Shown: positions 1 through 12,084 of the stretch, one piece after another
Numbering within the stretch: position 1 is the first letter of the stretch
How the letters are laid out: each line of letters begins with the position of its first letter
Assembly (NCBI GenBank): GCA_034770075.1
Contig: CM068388.1
Coordinates: forward strand, 20,802,294-20,866,293
Direction: 5' to 3'
Source: Aralia elata
Lineage: Eukaryota > Streptophyta > Magnoliopsida > Apiales > Araliaceae
Length of the DNA: 64,000 nucleotides
The notes under the pieces: model-generated
Database searches by the model: none
Told to the model about the DNA's origin: nothing
What the model saw: the letters and a program-made list of their open reading frames with translations, nothing else
Program-made: the position numbers and the translations under genes

Positions 1-911
1 TAATTCTTATACGGGAAAAATTGTTCATTTGTGTATAAAAGGATGATTGGTATATAGTCATCTCTTTAAGAGTGATAAGCAAAATATATAAAACACTGAG
101 CTTATAAAGAGTCTACGATCGACCTTACACCAAAGCGTTGATCCCACCTTATAAAAGGTGTTCTATATTAACCAAATTAATCATCATACTTAAACTATTA
201 CATATCATCTGTGATCATTGGTTAAGTTGTCATTTTGCAAGAAATTATTCTTAAACTGTTACTATTCATATCTTGCAATATTTGACATTCTTGAACTTAA
301 TATTGACTATCTGCTTATTCAAGAAGTATTTCTTAAAGTCAAATTAAAATCTTTTAAAAACAAAGGGGAAGAGTTAAGTATTCTTCTAGTGTGCGTGAGA
401 AATTGACTGATTTCAGTTCCAAGATCAAGATCTTAGGAAGACCAAAGGTTTGAGTTCCCAAGTGAGTGAGGAAGGAAAAAAACATCAAGTTCTAAGACTA
501 GCCAAAGAAGAAATACAATAAGATCTGGAAAAGGAAATCCGTAATTTTTGAAGAAAGGGAATAGTGGTTTTTAAACATGATCAGATTTGTATAAAAGTTT
601 CTCTACCTACGTAAGGAGCTAAACTATTTTTATAGTGAAAATTTTCAAATTCTGGAGAGGAGTTTGAGGACTAGACTAGTTCTACATATCTATTAGAGAT
701 ATATATAGTGAACCCGGATAAATTACTGTGTTCTCTGTTTGGTATATCTCTATCCCTATCTCTTTACTTTGATTCACTAAGATATTTAAATAAATATTCT
801 AAATAAAAGTCACTTGGGAAAATAGAGTTAAATTTTAAACAGGCCAATAAATTTTTTAAAGCAAGTTAATTTATTCAACCCCCTCTAAATTAATTTTTGC
901 ATATTCGGACC

Positions 912-921
<10 letters not shown>
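1..921 (+). repeat. Ty1/copia LTR, 3' part (Sirevirus-like)
   Basis: The segment has a TATA-like box near 35-42 (GTATAAAAGG). Near its end, at 709-735, it has the GTGAACCCGGATAAAT motif that I know from Sirevirus/Tork-type LTRs, and at 873-921 the CAACCCCCTCTAAATT...GGACCTAACA block that typically ends such LTRs just before the primer site. No primer site follows; a microsatellite takes its place. The start lies outside the window or has decayed. The 62-codon ORF at 218-406 looks fortuitous. The reverse-oriented LTR at 61029-62192 carries the same two landmark motifs on the other strand, so both belong to the same broad class. Orientation is clear; the family assignment is inference. Confidence 0.5.

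Positions 922-974
<53 letters not shown>
914..974. repeat. (CA)n(TA)n microsatellite
   Basis: About 18 CA units run directly into about 12 TA units at the end of the copia LTR remnant. Confidence 0.95.
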
Positions 975-1497
975 AACTTGAATGGGGTTTATTATAAGTA
1001 AAATTGAAACTCATTTATATTCTCTATTTTATTTAATTTTTAAAATGTGAAAATTGTACTTATACCATTCTTTGTTGGACCCAGGAGTATGTCACATATG
1101 TATATTACTCTCATTATTCTAAAATCGAATATACATTATAATGTACCATGATGTATTTAAGATGTCACTATTTAAAATATATATAACTTTAATATTATCA
1201 CGTCAGTACCCCTGTACATACTTTTAATAAATGTTAAGAATATAATCTCTCAGTTCTAAATTATAAGATTAATTAATTTTTTAGAAATTAATTTTAAATA
1301 TTTTTAAATTTAAAATTAACATGATTTATTTTAATTTTGAAAATTATAAATCTTATAATTAGTAGTACTTTTAAGGTAGTTTATGATATTCATAATTATA
1401 TTGACATAAACAAAATGAATTTATGTCAATTTTAAGTTTGAAAACATTTAAAATTGACTTTTAAAAAATCAAAATTGATCATATAATTTAAAACATA

Positions 1498-1563
<66 letters not shown>

Positions 1564-1737
1564 TGTTATTTTTTTAAAATAAAACCTTCTTTAGAAATCA
1601 TGGTTTAAATTTAAGATGTACCACTAATTTTGCACGGATTTAGTGTTTGTGCACAGAGGCTGTGGAGGTTTTGAAGCAAATAAAGAAAATGAGAAAATGG
1701 TTTACCATGTATAGTTAATATATATGTCAATATATGT
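975..1737. other. AT-rich interval with a MITE-like copy and a (TG)n(TA)n tract
   Basis: There is no gene here. Positions 1247-1500 form a diverged copy of a roughly 260-bp MITE-like family seen again near 18945, 48222, 50225 and 59616. Shared blocks include a TCTAAATTATAAGA-like start, a middle CTTATAATTAGTA block and a GTTTGAAAA...TTGACTTT end. A second microsatellite, (TG)n then (TA)n, lies at 1499-1561. Confidence 0.55.
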
Positions 1738-1892
1738 GATAACCCGAAAATTTATGAGACTTGTAAATAAGATCTCGAATAATTAAATAAAGGTTTAAAG
1801 AATAAAACCTGGATTTGAAAATAGAGGAGTAGAATGAATAGAGATGACTGTGCCATAATTTCGAGGACAAAATTCTTAGAAGAATGGGTGAA
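1738..1892 (+). other. Internal-domain remnant just upstream of a gypsy LTR
   Basis: It begins with TGTGATAACCCGAAAATT, which resembles a gypsy LTR start. It ends with ATTTCGAGGACAAAATTC followed by AGAAGAATGGGTGAA. The motif TTCGAGGACGAAATT shortly before a purine-rich stretch is typical of the last internal bases before the 3' LTR of plant chromoviruses. So the LTR that follows is read as a 3' LTR. The same arrangement recurs at 33851-34156. Confidence 0.5.
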
Positions 1893-4800
1893 TGTAATAT
1901 CCCAGATATTTCAGAAATTTAAAATAAGAATTTAATAAATAAAATTCTTATTAAGTGATAAAATAGATTTGAACATATATGTACATATGTGTTTCATATA
2001 TATAATCCCAAGTATGTGATTTTATGTAATGGACTAAATGTATATATAGATGTGAAATATATACATATATTGGAAAAAGGAGATTTAATATTTAATTAAA
2101 TCATTAAGAAAAATGGATGAAATTAATTAAATAATATTAATTAGTTAAGATTAAATTAAATTATATTATGAAATAATATAATTTAAATATTTAGCCTTGA
2201 ACGGTGATAGAATTATTATGAACTAAATTTCATATACGAGTTAGTTAATTCACTATTCGAAAATTAGTGGGTTAAAATATTTGTTTTAATTAATTGAATA
2301 AAGAGATTTATTTAGTTAATGATGATAATTTTATTTATATTACAATAATTATATGTAATATGAATAATGGTATGATATTTAATATTATGTCAAATGAATG
2401 TGAATTAATAGTTGGTTAAGAATAATTAATTTAATTAGTTTAAACTAACTAACGAAGCGTATAATTGTTTAAAATAAAATTTTTATAGATATTATTTGGG
2501 TAAATGAGATGAGTAAATGGATATATGTGTATTAGATATTTATTAATAATTAAAGTGATGAGATGTAATTTAATAGTTAGTTTAAACTAATTATTTAGTT
2601 TACTAACTAAGGAAACGAATAATTGCATATAAGACAAGAATAATGGTAGAAAACTCAAATTTGAGTTCGGAGTAGAATTTGGAGACGCGGACTGGACGGT
2701 TGAGTCCGAAACGTCGAAAATAGTAAGAATAGACTAAAAACACAAAATGTGTCGGGGTTGACTTTTTGGTCAAAAAGTTAACGGTTGATTTTTCGATAAA
2801 AGTCCAATTCGAAATTTGGAGATGAATTTGAAGAAACGGATACTCCCACGATGTTCAGAACGTCGAATTTAGTGGGGATCAACTATAATCATGATAAAGT
2901 TGATTTTTGGAAGCCAAAATGGTCAAATGGGCGATTAAACGGACAAACGAGTAAATAAAAGAGGAGATATTGAACTAATAGAATTGTGAGCTAGGGGAGA
3001 GGCGGCTGAATTGCTAATAATTGTGAGAAGAATACTGAAAATTCTTTTCCATATGCTCCATGCTTTTCCTTAAATCCCTCACCTACCTATCATGTGATTG
3101 GTTAATTGATTTGAGTGGGGCATGTGTTGATTGACCAAGTAATCAAAAGATGAAGAGAAATGATCAGATCTCTCTCCCTCCCTCATTCACTCCCGTACTC
3201 CCCCAATATTCAGAAAATAGAGAGAGAGAGAGATAGCATGGTTAAGAGAAGAAGAAGAAAAAGAAGAAAAAAAAAAAAAAAAAAACAAGAAGGTAATTAC
3301 TAAAGCTTGATTGGAACTTTGATTTTTTTTTATATATATATGAATGATAATATTTATGAATTTTATGTAAAGATGATATGTTTATATATCTTTGAAATGA
3401 TTTAAACTTGTATAAACAAGAATTAAATATGAGAAATCAAGAAAATTAAAAGAAATTAATTTCGCCAAAAAATTATGAAACTTGGTGAAAACTTTTATAA
3501 TATTATTTTAGAATTTCTGGGAAAGTTTGGTAAATTATTGAAGATCAGAAGTATTTATTATATTTTTAAAGCTATTTGAAGTTAGTTTAAAATAGTGGAA
3601 ATTCACAGAAAATTATGTGAATGGTCGAAAATTATAAAATTTGGTGGAAAATCTTATAATATCATTTATGAATTTCTGGAAATTTTCGGTGAATTATTGA
3701 AGAGCATAACTATTTATGGTATGTTTAAGCTATTTAAAGTTAGTTTAAAATTAGTGAAAATTCACAGAAAATTATGTGAATGGTCGAAACTTATAAAATT
3801 TGGTGAAAAATCTTATAATATTATTTATGATTTTCTGGAAATTTTCGGTGAATTATTGAAGAGCATAACTATTTATGGTATTTTTAAGCTATTTAATGTT
3901 AGTTTAAAATTAGTGAAAATTCACAGAAAATTATGTGAATAGTCGAAAATTATAAAATTTGGTGAAACATCTTATAATATTATTTATGAGTTTCTGGTAA
4001 TTTTCGGTGAATTATTGAAGAGTATAACTATTTATGGTATTTTTAAGCTATTTAAAGTTAGTTTAAAATTAGTGAAAATTCACAGAAAATTATGTGAATG
4101 GTGGAAAATTATGAAATTTGGTGAAAAATCCTATAATATTATTTCACAATTTCTGGAAAGTTTTGGAAAATATTTGAAGAGCAGAGGTATTTCTTGTATT
4201 TTTAAGCTATTTAAAGTTAGTTTAAAAATTAGTGAAAATTCATAGAAAATTCTATGAATGGTGGAAAATTATGATAATTGGTGTAAAAATTTATAATAAT
4301 ATAAGATAAATATTGATGATATTTTGAAGATATAAAAGTATGTTAAGTTATTATTTCTATTTTGAAGCTATTAAATGATAGTTTTTATAAATAGAAATAA
4401 TTGTAGAAAATTGTTGGACAATCTGAAAAATGTAAAAATTGGTGGGAAAGTCCAGAATAATATTCTAAAGACTTTAGAAGTGTTAGTACGCTCATGAAGT
4501 GTCGCGACATTATAAGATATGGAATAGAGTTATATAAACCAATAATTGGCGTCATTATGTGGCTAATTGGTATATTATTACAAATGATATTGTGTAGGCT
4601 ATTTGAAGAGCATTATAACATAAGTTGTAAGTAGCGCTTAAGGCAAGTTTCCTAACTTACACAAACTTTATATTGTGCAAGTTTCTAATATCATTCAATT
4701 ATATTCTCATGAATGATATACGATGTATTGAAGCTTTAATTTACACAATGTTTATGTTATGTGAATTTTAAACTTATGCAAATCTTTTAATATTTGTACA

Positions 4801-5701
4801 AGTTGTTTGGACTATGTTAAATTGTAAAATCCTATGTTTGGTTATGGAATTTCATTTGTTATATGAGATTCATCTTGTTTTGTGACATGATTTATAAAAG
4901 AGAGTTATTTACCATTTGATTCGGCTTAACTCGATTTGTGAGTTATCCTAGTCGTAATATTTATTGTTGTGATATTGAATTGTAATAAATCTTGAATTGT
5001 GATAGCTGATTGTGCCAAGTTAAAATTAAATAAATCTTGGGCAATTAATAATATAGGTTGCACCCCGTGCAACAATGAGTTTTTATGTGAGTAAAGAAGA
5101 TTATGATTGCACCTCGTGCAATGGTCTAATTGTTAAGCGTTAAATCCAATAATGTGCTAGACCAATATTAGCACTTATGTGCTAAACCAAAGAAAGAAAG
5201 ATTCTATTATTGAACAGTTGATGAGCTTAAAATTATGTTATTTCTTGAAAAATATGTAACGTAAAAGAAAAAAAAAATTAATTCCTATTTATTTGAGTTG
5301 CTTCACAATTATTGTTCAATTGTTGAAGTTTTCAAAAAGATTATTCTATTCATAAATGTTGTTTATTCACTGCTTATACTTGTTGGGCAATTAAATGCTC
5401 ACTCTTGCAAATTCTAAATTTTTGCAGCTACAGCGAAAAGACCAAAATGGTCAGAAGAAGATAAGAGTTACTAATTGTTAAGGTATAATAGTTAAAGTAT
5501 ATGACGGGTTGTAATATTATATAATAATGTTGTAATATTATTTGAGATAATTATGTAAAGTTCTTCATACCTGGGAGTAGGTTGAATTATATTGTAATAT
5601 TTTAATATTTACTCTGATGTTGTAAGAATATGTTGAGTAGGTAGTATCTTGACGGCAACGGACTCGGGTTTAAAGATAGACCGGATTTTCGGGCTGTCAC
5701 A
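1893..5701 (+). repeat. 3.8-kb Ty3/gypsy LTR, copy 1 (chromovirus Tekay/Del-like)
   Basis: It starts TGTAATATCCCAGATATTTC and ends CGGGCTGTCACA, the usual TGTAAC-CCC...GTCACA form of large plant gypsy LTRs. Copy 2 at 34157-37932 shares the first 60 bp almost unchanged (GATATTTC, AATAAGAATTTAATAAATAAAAT), the same order of internal parts and the late TCTTGCAAA...TTTTTGCAG motif (here 5404-5427). Length is 3809 bp. The left edge carries the internal remnant, and no matching 5-bp target duplication is visible on the right (ATATA). It also holds poly-A, GAGA-rich and 159-bp tandem sequence. Lineage is inferred from the terminal motifs only. Confidence 0.65.
3440..4290 (+). repeat. 159-bp tandem repeat array inside LTR copy 1
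   Basis: The landmark GTGAAAATTCACAGAAAATT starts at 3754, 3913 and 4072, exactly 159 bp apart. Diverged flanking units bring the total to about five to six. Because 159 is a multiple of three and the unit lacks stops in one frame, the array appears as ORFs of 115 codons (3595-3942) and 76 codons (4015-4245) with a 53-residue repeat. I regard this as a by-product, not a protein. Units decay at both ends, and a weaker similar pattern continues to about 4480. Confidence 0.85.
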
Positions 5702-6765
5702 ATATATGCATTATTTAGTGGGCACACCCAAAATTGTTCTTGGACTCGTTTTCACTTTTGAAATCATTTTGTCTTACGTTTGCGAGTTCGGAGAGAAAAA
5801 TAAAAGATAAGAATTTAAAATTGCTAGGAAAAAAAAGAGAGATAAAATAAATTTTCTCTCTCCTTGTATTTGTGAGTATACTATAATATATTTTTCCCTT
5901 ATGAGATTGCAATTAAAAATTATTATAAGCATATTTTTGAAATTTTAATTTGTCATTTTATATTGTGTTTGTGAGTTTTAAAAAGGAGAAAACGAAAGAA
6001 GAATGAGAGAAATTTAGGAAAGAAATTTTATATATTTATCAATAGATAAGAGATTAAAAGTCCCTTGTTTTTCATTTTTTGAAGAAAAAAAAAGATAGAA
6101 AAAAGAGAAATTTTAAACAATTTTTTTCTTCCAAACTTGAGATGATCTGGGAGAATAGTTTCAAAGAATTAAATGACATTAAAATACTAAATATATCCGT
6201 ATAAATGTATAATAGTTCTCAAATATAACCTTATAAGTGGAAAATAATAATATACTCTTTCCAGTTAAAATTTCATTCAAAAACATAAACACAAGGCAAA
6301 GAAATAGATCTCTTTTTTCTAACCCTCTTTTCTCTTATAAATTTTAATTTTTTCCTTCTCTCTTCAAACTCATAAACATAGTGCATGTCTTTAATAAATT
6401 TCCTTTCAAATCTTCTCAAGTTTTGAAGATAATTTCTTTAAAATTTCTATATTCTTTTCTTTTTTTCTTCTAAAAAACTTACTAATAAAAGACTGAGAAT
6501 TGGATTAATCCTTCTAAGTTTGCTTTGTAGATTTGAAATTTTCAAACTCGCCAAAATTGATAGGAAATTCGTTAAAACTTCGTTATGGGATATATATGAT
6601 ATCCTCAACTGTGATACGACGAAACGGAAGAATTTCAAAAAAGAAAAGATTTATTGATTTATGTCGTATTTTTGAGTTTGAAGAAAGAAGAAAAAAATAA
6701 TTTAAAACTTATGAGGGAAAAGAGAGTGATATAATTAGCAAAACAAAAAAGAAAAACGAGAGAGT
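5702..6765. other. AT-rich repeat split by the Athila insertion (left half)
   Basis: No credible gene is present. The stretch contains poly-purine/poly-pyrimidine patches and several forms of a TTTGTGAGTTT...GAAAAGAAGAGA motif, some on the opposite strand (for example around 5965, 6375 and 6675). Similar material continues at 18877-19500 beyond the Athila element, consistent with a single pre-existing repeat cut by the insertion. Its class was not recognised. Confidence 0.45.
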
Positions 6766-6770
6766 GATAT
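6766..6770. other. Target site duplication, left (GATAT)
   Basis: GATAT directly abuts the 5' LTR start and is repeated exactly at 18872-18876 after the 3' LTR. A 5-bp duplication is standard for gypsy integrases. Confidence 0.9.
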
Positions 6771-8351
6771 TGATGAGTGGATTTTATACCTACGAATTAG
6801 TTATCTCTTGAACTCAATTCTTTGCTATCCTTAGGTGTTTATAGTGTCTATTTACTTGTTTTATGCTTTTGTTGTGTAGGGAGCAGCTTTGGACGTCCGT
6901 GGCGGAAATTTGCAATTCCTGGGGCAAATGGTAATTCCTGCAGGAAGGAGGGTCTCGCTGCGGCGAGCTTCCCAGGCTAAATTCCTCGCCGGGGCGAGCC
7001 CCCCAGGCATAATTTCTCGCCGGAGCGAGCTCCCCAGGCCATTTTTCTCGCCGGGGCGAGAGCGTCATTTTCCTGGTGCGGCGGGCTTTGTCTTGTTCTG
7101 CAGAAGTTGCGCACCATTGGAGGATTTTTAGGAACGGTAACATGAGGAGAGAGAAGGAAATTATCTGGCATCCAGAGAGTTATTGTGCTAGTATTGGGCA
7201 TTACTCCACAGGCTTGAATACACCATTGAACATCATCCAAAACCCTAGTTTTTGGACGCGAGAAAGGAAGGAACAAGAAGGATTCAATCTGCAATTCATC
7301 AACTCAAGGAGGTTAGGACCACGAAATAGGAAGACAATAGCTGGAGAAGAGGACTTACACCACACCAATTCGGGAATATCATCAGAAAAGGGGTGTTCTT
7401 CATATGTTTTAGTTCTTCATTCTTGTTTTGTAATTCCAAACCATGTACTATAATCAGATTATGATGTTGTTGAAATTGAATATGAGCTAAACTTTTCATT
7501 CTAAGATTGCAATGGAACCCAACTTGTAGTTTAAATTGAATGCTCTCTCTTTGATTGGTAATTAGTCATTACATGAATTGGAGTTCATAACCTTTGCTTA
7601 AGGAATAATTGCTTGGCCAGTAATTACCTTGGTAACTTGTATGGAATTGAGAGAGGAAGTATAAGTTGAGACCTAGTTATGAATTCATGTGAAAGTTGGA
7701 TATTCCTTATGGATAATGTATGAGATTATGTGACGTGAGTCTTATGTATTATTCTTGAGGATTGATAATTTGATTGTGTTTAGGATAGACATATACCTAA
7801 ATACCACATGTATCCAATTGAGAATCCATGCTTAATGATTTCTATTGTGAAAGTTGGTAATTGATAGAATGGTTAATGGGATTTTACGTGACATGTGTCT
7901 TATTAATTGTTTTTGATATGAGATTCTTGCTAGTGTGTAGAATAGAAATATATCTATACACCACAATAGGAAATACGTATTCGACCATCGAGAGAGGCTT
8001 ATATATACTTGTGATTTCTCGGATAACAATTCTTATGTTCTAATTCACTAAACAAGAGAGAGTATGATGTTTAAATGAAGAGTTGGGGGAAATTGTAATC
8101 TTAGACCTTTCTATCTTGATCTTTATCTGTGTGTAGTTAAACGTTGTTTTCTAAATTGTCTTTATTTAGTTTTAATCGACAATAAACACAAACCATATTG
8201 TCATTGTTTAAATTAGATTAATTTTCCATGCGATTGATATTTGGTAATTATTTGACATAATTCCTCGTGGGTTCGACACTTTACTTATCTTATATTACTT
8301 GTGGACCGCGTATACTTGCGCGTGTTTTATTGATTGCGAAATCAAGCAACA
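6771..8351 (+). repeat. Athila 5' LTR
   Basis: It runs from TGATGAGTGGATTTTATACC to GAAATCAAGCAACA and matches 17296-18871 along its length. It includes the CTCGCC/GGCGAG hairpin cluster (6945-7072). The open frames inside it (about 60-125 codons on both strands) recur in the 3' LTR and are not regarded as genes. Confidence 0.97.
6945..7072. repeat. CTCGCC...GGCGAG hairpin cluster, 5' LTR
   Basis: Four short GC-rich palindromes of the form CTCGCCGGGGCGAG (variants CTCGCTGCGGCGAG and CTCGCCGGAGCGAG) are spaced about 33 bp apart, separated by CCCAGGC-type linkers, within otherwise AT-rich DNA. The 3' LTR has the same cluster at 17471-17590, and related palindromes occur in the internal spacer near 14150-14230. 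Confidence 0.85.
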
Positions 8352-8357
8352 AGTTTT

Positions 8358-8375
8358 TGGCGCCGTTGCCGGGGA
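8358..8375 (+). other. Primer binding site (tRNA-Asp type)
   Basis: TGGCGCCGTTGCCGGGGA lies 6 bp after the LTR end. It is complementary to the 3' end of plant tRNA-Asp, the primer known for Athila/Calypso elements. Confidence 0.9.
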
Positions 8376-8472
8376 ATTATTTTACAATAATTTTACCAAT
8401 ATTGATTATAGTTGAATTGATCTTAATTTAGACTTGTTTTTAATTTTTATTTACTTGATTGTGTAGGTACCC

Positions 8473-10050
8473 TTGATTTGTATGCGCCGATCACAAAGTC
8501 TTGATTCATTTCCTTACGATCCCGAGATCGAGAGAAATACCCGAAGACTAAGAAGAGAAAGAATCAGGGATTCTAACAATCAAGAAACTATGGCGGCAGA
8601 GGAACAAAAAGCATTGAGAGACTATGTAACGCCGCAGATAAGTGTTTTACAGTCTAGTATCACAAGGCCGGCAATAACTGCAAATGCCTTTGAAATTAAA
8701 CCGGGAACAATACAAATGGTGCAAAATTCGTTACAGTTTGGGGGTTTGGCAAATGACAACCCTAATGAGCATTTGTTGAGCTTTATTGAGATATGTGATA
8801 CTTTCAAATTTATTGGAGTGAGGGATGATGCTTTGAGACTTAGACTTTTTCCGTTCACTTTGAGAGACAAAGCTAAGAGTTGGCTTCACTCATTCCCACT
8901 GGGATCCATCACTACATGGTCAGACTTAGCACAGAAATTTTTGGCAAAGTTCTTCCCTCCTGCAACATCTGCTAGATTGAGAAATGAAATTGCAACCTTT
9001 GAACAACACCATGGAGAATCATTGTATGAAGCTTGGGAAAGATTTACAGATTTGCTTCGGAGATGCCCACATCATGGATTCCTTCCATGGATGCAATTGA
9101 ATACCTTCTACAATGGATTAGGATCTCATAATCGGTCTAGTTTAGATGCAGCTGCGGGAGGATCTTTTATGGCTAAAAATTATGGGGAAGCACTTGATTT
9201 ATTGGAGGTTATGGCCGCAAATAACTACCAATGGCCTACTGCTAGGATGAGTCAACCAAAGGTAGCCGGAGTATTAAAGGTAGATGCCATCACATCCTTA
9301 GCAGCTCAGATGGCAGCAATGTCAAAGAAACTTAATGCCTTGACTGATTCAAAAGTGCAACAGGTGGCTATTATTTGTGAAGTATGTGTAGGGACACATG
9401 CCAATGACCAATGCCCATTTGACCACGAGGCAGTTTAGTTTGTAAGTAGCTACCAGAGACAGCCGAATCAGTACCAAAACACTTACAATGCTGGAAATAG
9501 GAACCATCCTAACTTTTCATGGAGCAACAATCAAAATTTTCAGCAAGCTCCTAAGCCACACCATCCATCAGGGTTCCAAATCAGCCACAACATCATACAG
9601 CTCAAACCTCACAATTACAACTAGAGAGAAAATCAGATTTTGAAGAGTTGATATTGAAACACATGGCTAACCAGGATATCTTGATAAAAAACCAAGCAGG
9701 AGCACTTAAAGCTTTGGAAAATCAAATTGGGCAAATGGCTAGTTCTATGCCAAATAGACCTCAGGGATCTCTTCCTAGTAACACAAAGACTAATCCAAGA
9801 AGAGATGGGAAAGAGGAATGTCAGGCAGTAACTCTCAGAAGTGGTAAACAAACCTTACAGGAGCCCGAATTGCAAAAGGGGGCAGCCCACTCAAGCTCCC
9901 CTCCGGACTTGAATAATGCTGATTTTTCTAAGGAAATGGACAGCAGTGTACCACCTGAGTCGGAGCAGAGAGATACCACAGATAAACCTAGGGTTGAGCC
10001 TACTCCAAAAGTGTATCCACCAGTACCTTTCCCTCAAAGATTGCAGAAGT
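8473..10050 (+). pseudogene. Athila gag (broken)
   Basis: This encodes the capsid/nucleocapsid polyprotein of the element. The first 321 codons (8473-9438) hold the plant retrotransposon gag domain, with the hallmark stretch AKSWLHSFP...ITTWSDLAQKFLAKFFP around residues 130-160, and a CX2CX3HX4C zinc knuckle (CEVCVGTHANDQC) near residues 302-314. The frame then hits TAG at 9436 where homologues carry glutamine (CAG). It continues readably (residues rich in Q, N, P) to a frameshift near 9575. A second stretch, 9648-10052, carries the MANQDILIKNQAGALKALEN coiled-coil-like region and the VTLRSGK motif seen in Athila gag C-termini, ending at TAA. The start at 8473 was chosen as the first ATG of the frame. 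Confidence 0.9.
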
Positions 10051-10068
10051 AAAAGTTAGATAAACAGT

Positions 10069-10815
10069 TTGCCAAATTCCTGGAGGTTTTTCAAGAAGCT
10101 ACAAATTAACATTCCTTTTGCAGAGGCCTTAGAACAGATGCCTAGCTATGCCAAATTTATGAAAGGAATTCTATCTAGGAAGAAAAGGCTAAATGACTTT
10201 GAGACAGTGGCTTTGACAGAGGAATGTAGTGCAGTGTTGCAAAGAAAGCTACCCCCCAAGTTGAAAGATCCAGGCAACTTCACTATACCGTGTACTATTG
10301 GTAGCCTTTCATTCAACAAATGTTTGTGTGACTTGGGTGCTAGTATTAATCTCATGCCATTATCTGTGTATACTCAGTTGGGACTTCCTGCACCAAAGCC
10401 TACAAACATTTCTCTTCAGCTTACCGATAGGTCGGTTACATACCCAAGGGGGATTGTTGAAGACATTCTTGTTAAGGTGGATAAGTTCATCTTCCCGGCT
10501 GATTTTATCATCTTAGATTTTGAGGAAGATAAAAACATTCCTATTATTCTGGGGAGACCATTTTTAGCCACTAGGAGAACTTTAATCGATGTGCAAAAGG
10601 GTGAGCTCACTATGAGGGTTCAGGATCAAGAGGTCACCTTCAATGTATTTAAGGCCATGAAATTTCCTTCGGATGAGGAAGAATGTTTTCAAGTGGATGT
10701 GATCGAGCGAGTTGTAAATGATGAGTTTCTGAATATGTTAAACAATGATCCATTAGAGACTACACTTCTGGGAGAGTTTGACATGGATGATCCAGATTTG
10801 GTTGAGTATCTATAG
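10069..10815 (+). pseudogene. Athila aspartic protease region
   Basis: This is a retropepsin-like domain that would process the polyprotein. The active-site loop reads CDLGASINLMPLSVY (residues about 87-101 of this frame), the D-x-G-A/S signature of Athila proteases, followed by the second-half motif IILGRPFLAT (about residues 157-166). The frame upstream is shifted from gag near 10075-10095, and it closes with TAG at 10813 before the RT frame. Homologues read straight into RT, so the break is secondary. The N-terminal MPNSWRFF is out-of-frame sequence rather than a genuine start. Confidence 0.88.
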
Positions 10816-10818
10816 ATT

Positions 10819-12084
10819 TTGGATACAGTGCCACGGGGAAGCAAGTTTCAAATCCCGTTTGAATCTCTAGAGCATGCTGAGAATCCTACTGATCGGTTGA
10901 AACCATCCCTTGAGACACCTCCATCACTTGAGCTAAAACCTTTGCCTAACCATCTCAGGTATGCATATTTAGGTGATTCAGCTACTTTACCTGTTATTAT
11001 TGCATCTGTGCTTAACGAGTTTCAGGAAAGCAAGTTGTTGCGGGTTCTTAGAGAGTACAAATCTGCTATTGGATGGACCATCGCCGACATCAAGGGAATA
11101 AGTCCATCTTACTGTATGCACAAAATCTTGATGGAGGATGATAGTAAGCCCACTGTGGAACATCAAAGGAGGCTCAACCCAATCATGAAAGAGGTGGTAA
11201 AGAAAGAGATTTTGAAGTGGTTAGATGCTGGAATAATTTATCATATTTCTAACAGTGCTTGGGTGAGCCCAGTTCAGTGTGTACCCAAGAAAGGGGGTAT
11301 GACAGTTGTAGCCAATGAAAATAATGAGTTAATTCCGACAAGGACAGTGACCGGGTGGAGGGTGTGCATGGATTATAGAAGACTTAACAAAGTGACCCGA
11401 AAGGATCACTTTCCATTACCCTTCATTGATCAAATGTTGGATAGACTGGCTGGGCATGAGTACTATTGCTTGTTGGATGGGTATTCGGGCTATAATCAGA
11501 TTGCTATTGCTCCAAAAGATCAAGAAAAGACTACCTTCACATGCCCATTTGGCACTTTTGCTTTTAGAAGGGTCTCATTCGGATTGTGTAATGCACCGAC
11601 CACTTTTCAAAGGTGCATGATGGCTATTTTCTCGGATTTGGTAGAACGCAATGTTGAAGTTTTCATGGATGACTTCTCTGTGTTTGGTGACTCATTTGAC
11701 AACTGCTTGGAAAATCTAGTTCTAATACTGAAGAGATGTGTGGAAACTAATCTAGTGCTCAACTGGGAAAAATGTCACTTCATGGTGCAAGAGGGGATTA
11801 TACTTAGGCATAAAGTGTCATCTAAGGGTCTTGAGGTGGATAGAGCAAAACTTGAAACTATAGAAAATCTACCTCCACCAACCTCAGTGAAGGGCATTCG
11901 CAGTTTTCTAGGACATGCGGGGTTTTACCGAAGATTCATTAAGGACTTTTCTAAGATCACAAAGCCTTTATGCAGTCTACTAGAAAAAGATGTGCCATTC
12001 AAGTTTGATGAAGAGTGTTTGATCGCATTTGAGCTTTTAAAGAAGAAATTAACCACTGCACCAGTGATAATTACTCCGGATTAG
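10819..12084 (+). pseudogene. Athila reverse transcriptase
   Basis: This is an RNA-dependent DNA polymerase domain. Visible motifs in order: GWRVCMDYRRLNKVTRKDHF (about residues 178-197), LLDGYSGYNQIAI with its catalytic aspartate (about 217-229), FRRVSFGLCNAPTTFQRCM (about 246-264) and the active site VFMDDFSVFG (about 280-289). The thumb/connection segment with FLGHAGFYRRFIKDFS follows near residue 362. The 421-codon frame ends in TAG at 12082, where homologues carry a sense codon before KPFELMCDAS, so the RNase H domain is cut off. The open frame is otherwise long and well preserved. Confidence 0.93.

Noticed and set aside
3595..4245. Repeat protein ORFs of 115 and 76 codons
   Set aside because: They are the translation of a 159-bp satellite-like array inside an LTR; AT-rich codons without stops explain the openness.
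6814..7453. Overlapping ORFs on both strands in the Athila 5' LTR (and the same in the 3' LTR)
   Set aside because: They are open because of the GC-rich hairpin block, occur on both strands and lie in LTR sequence.
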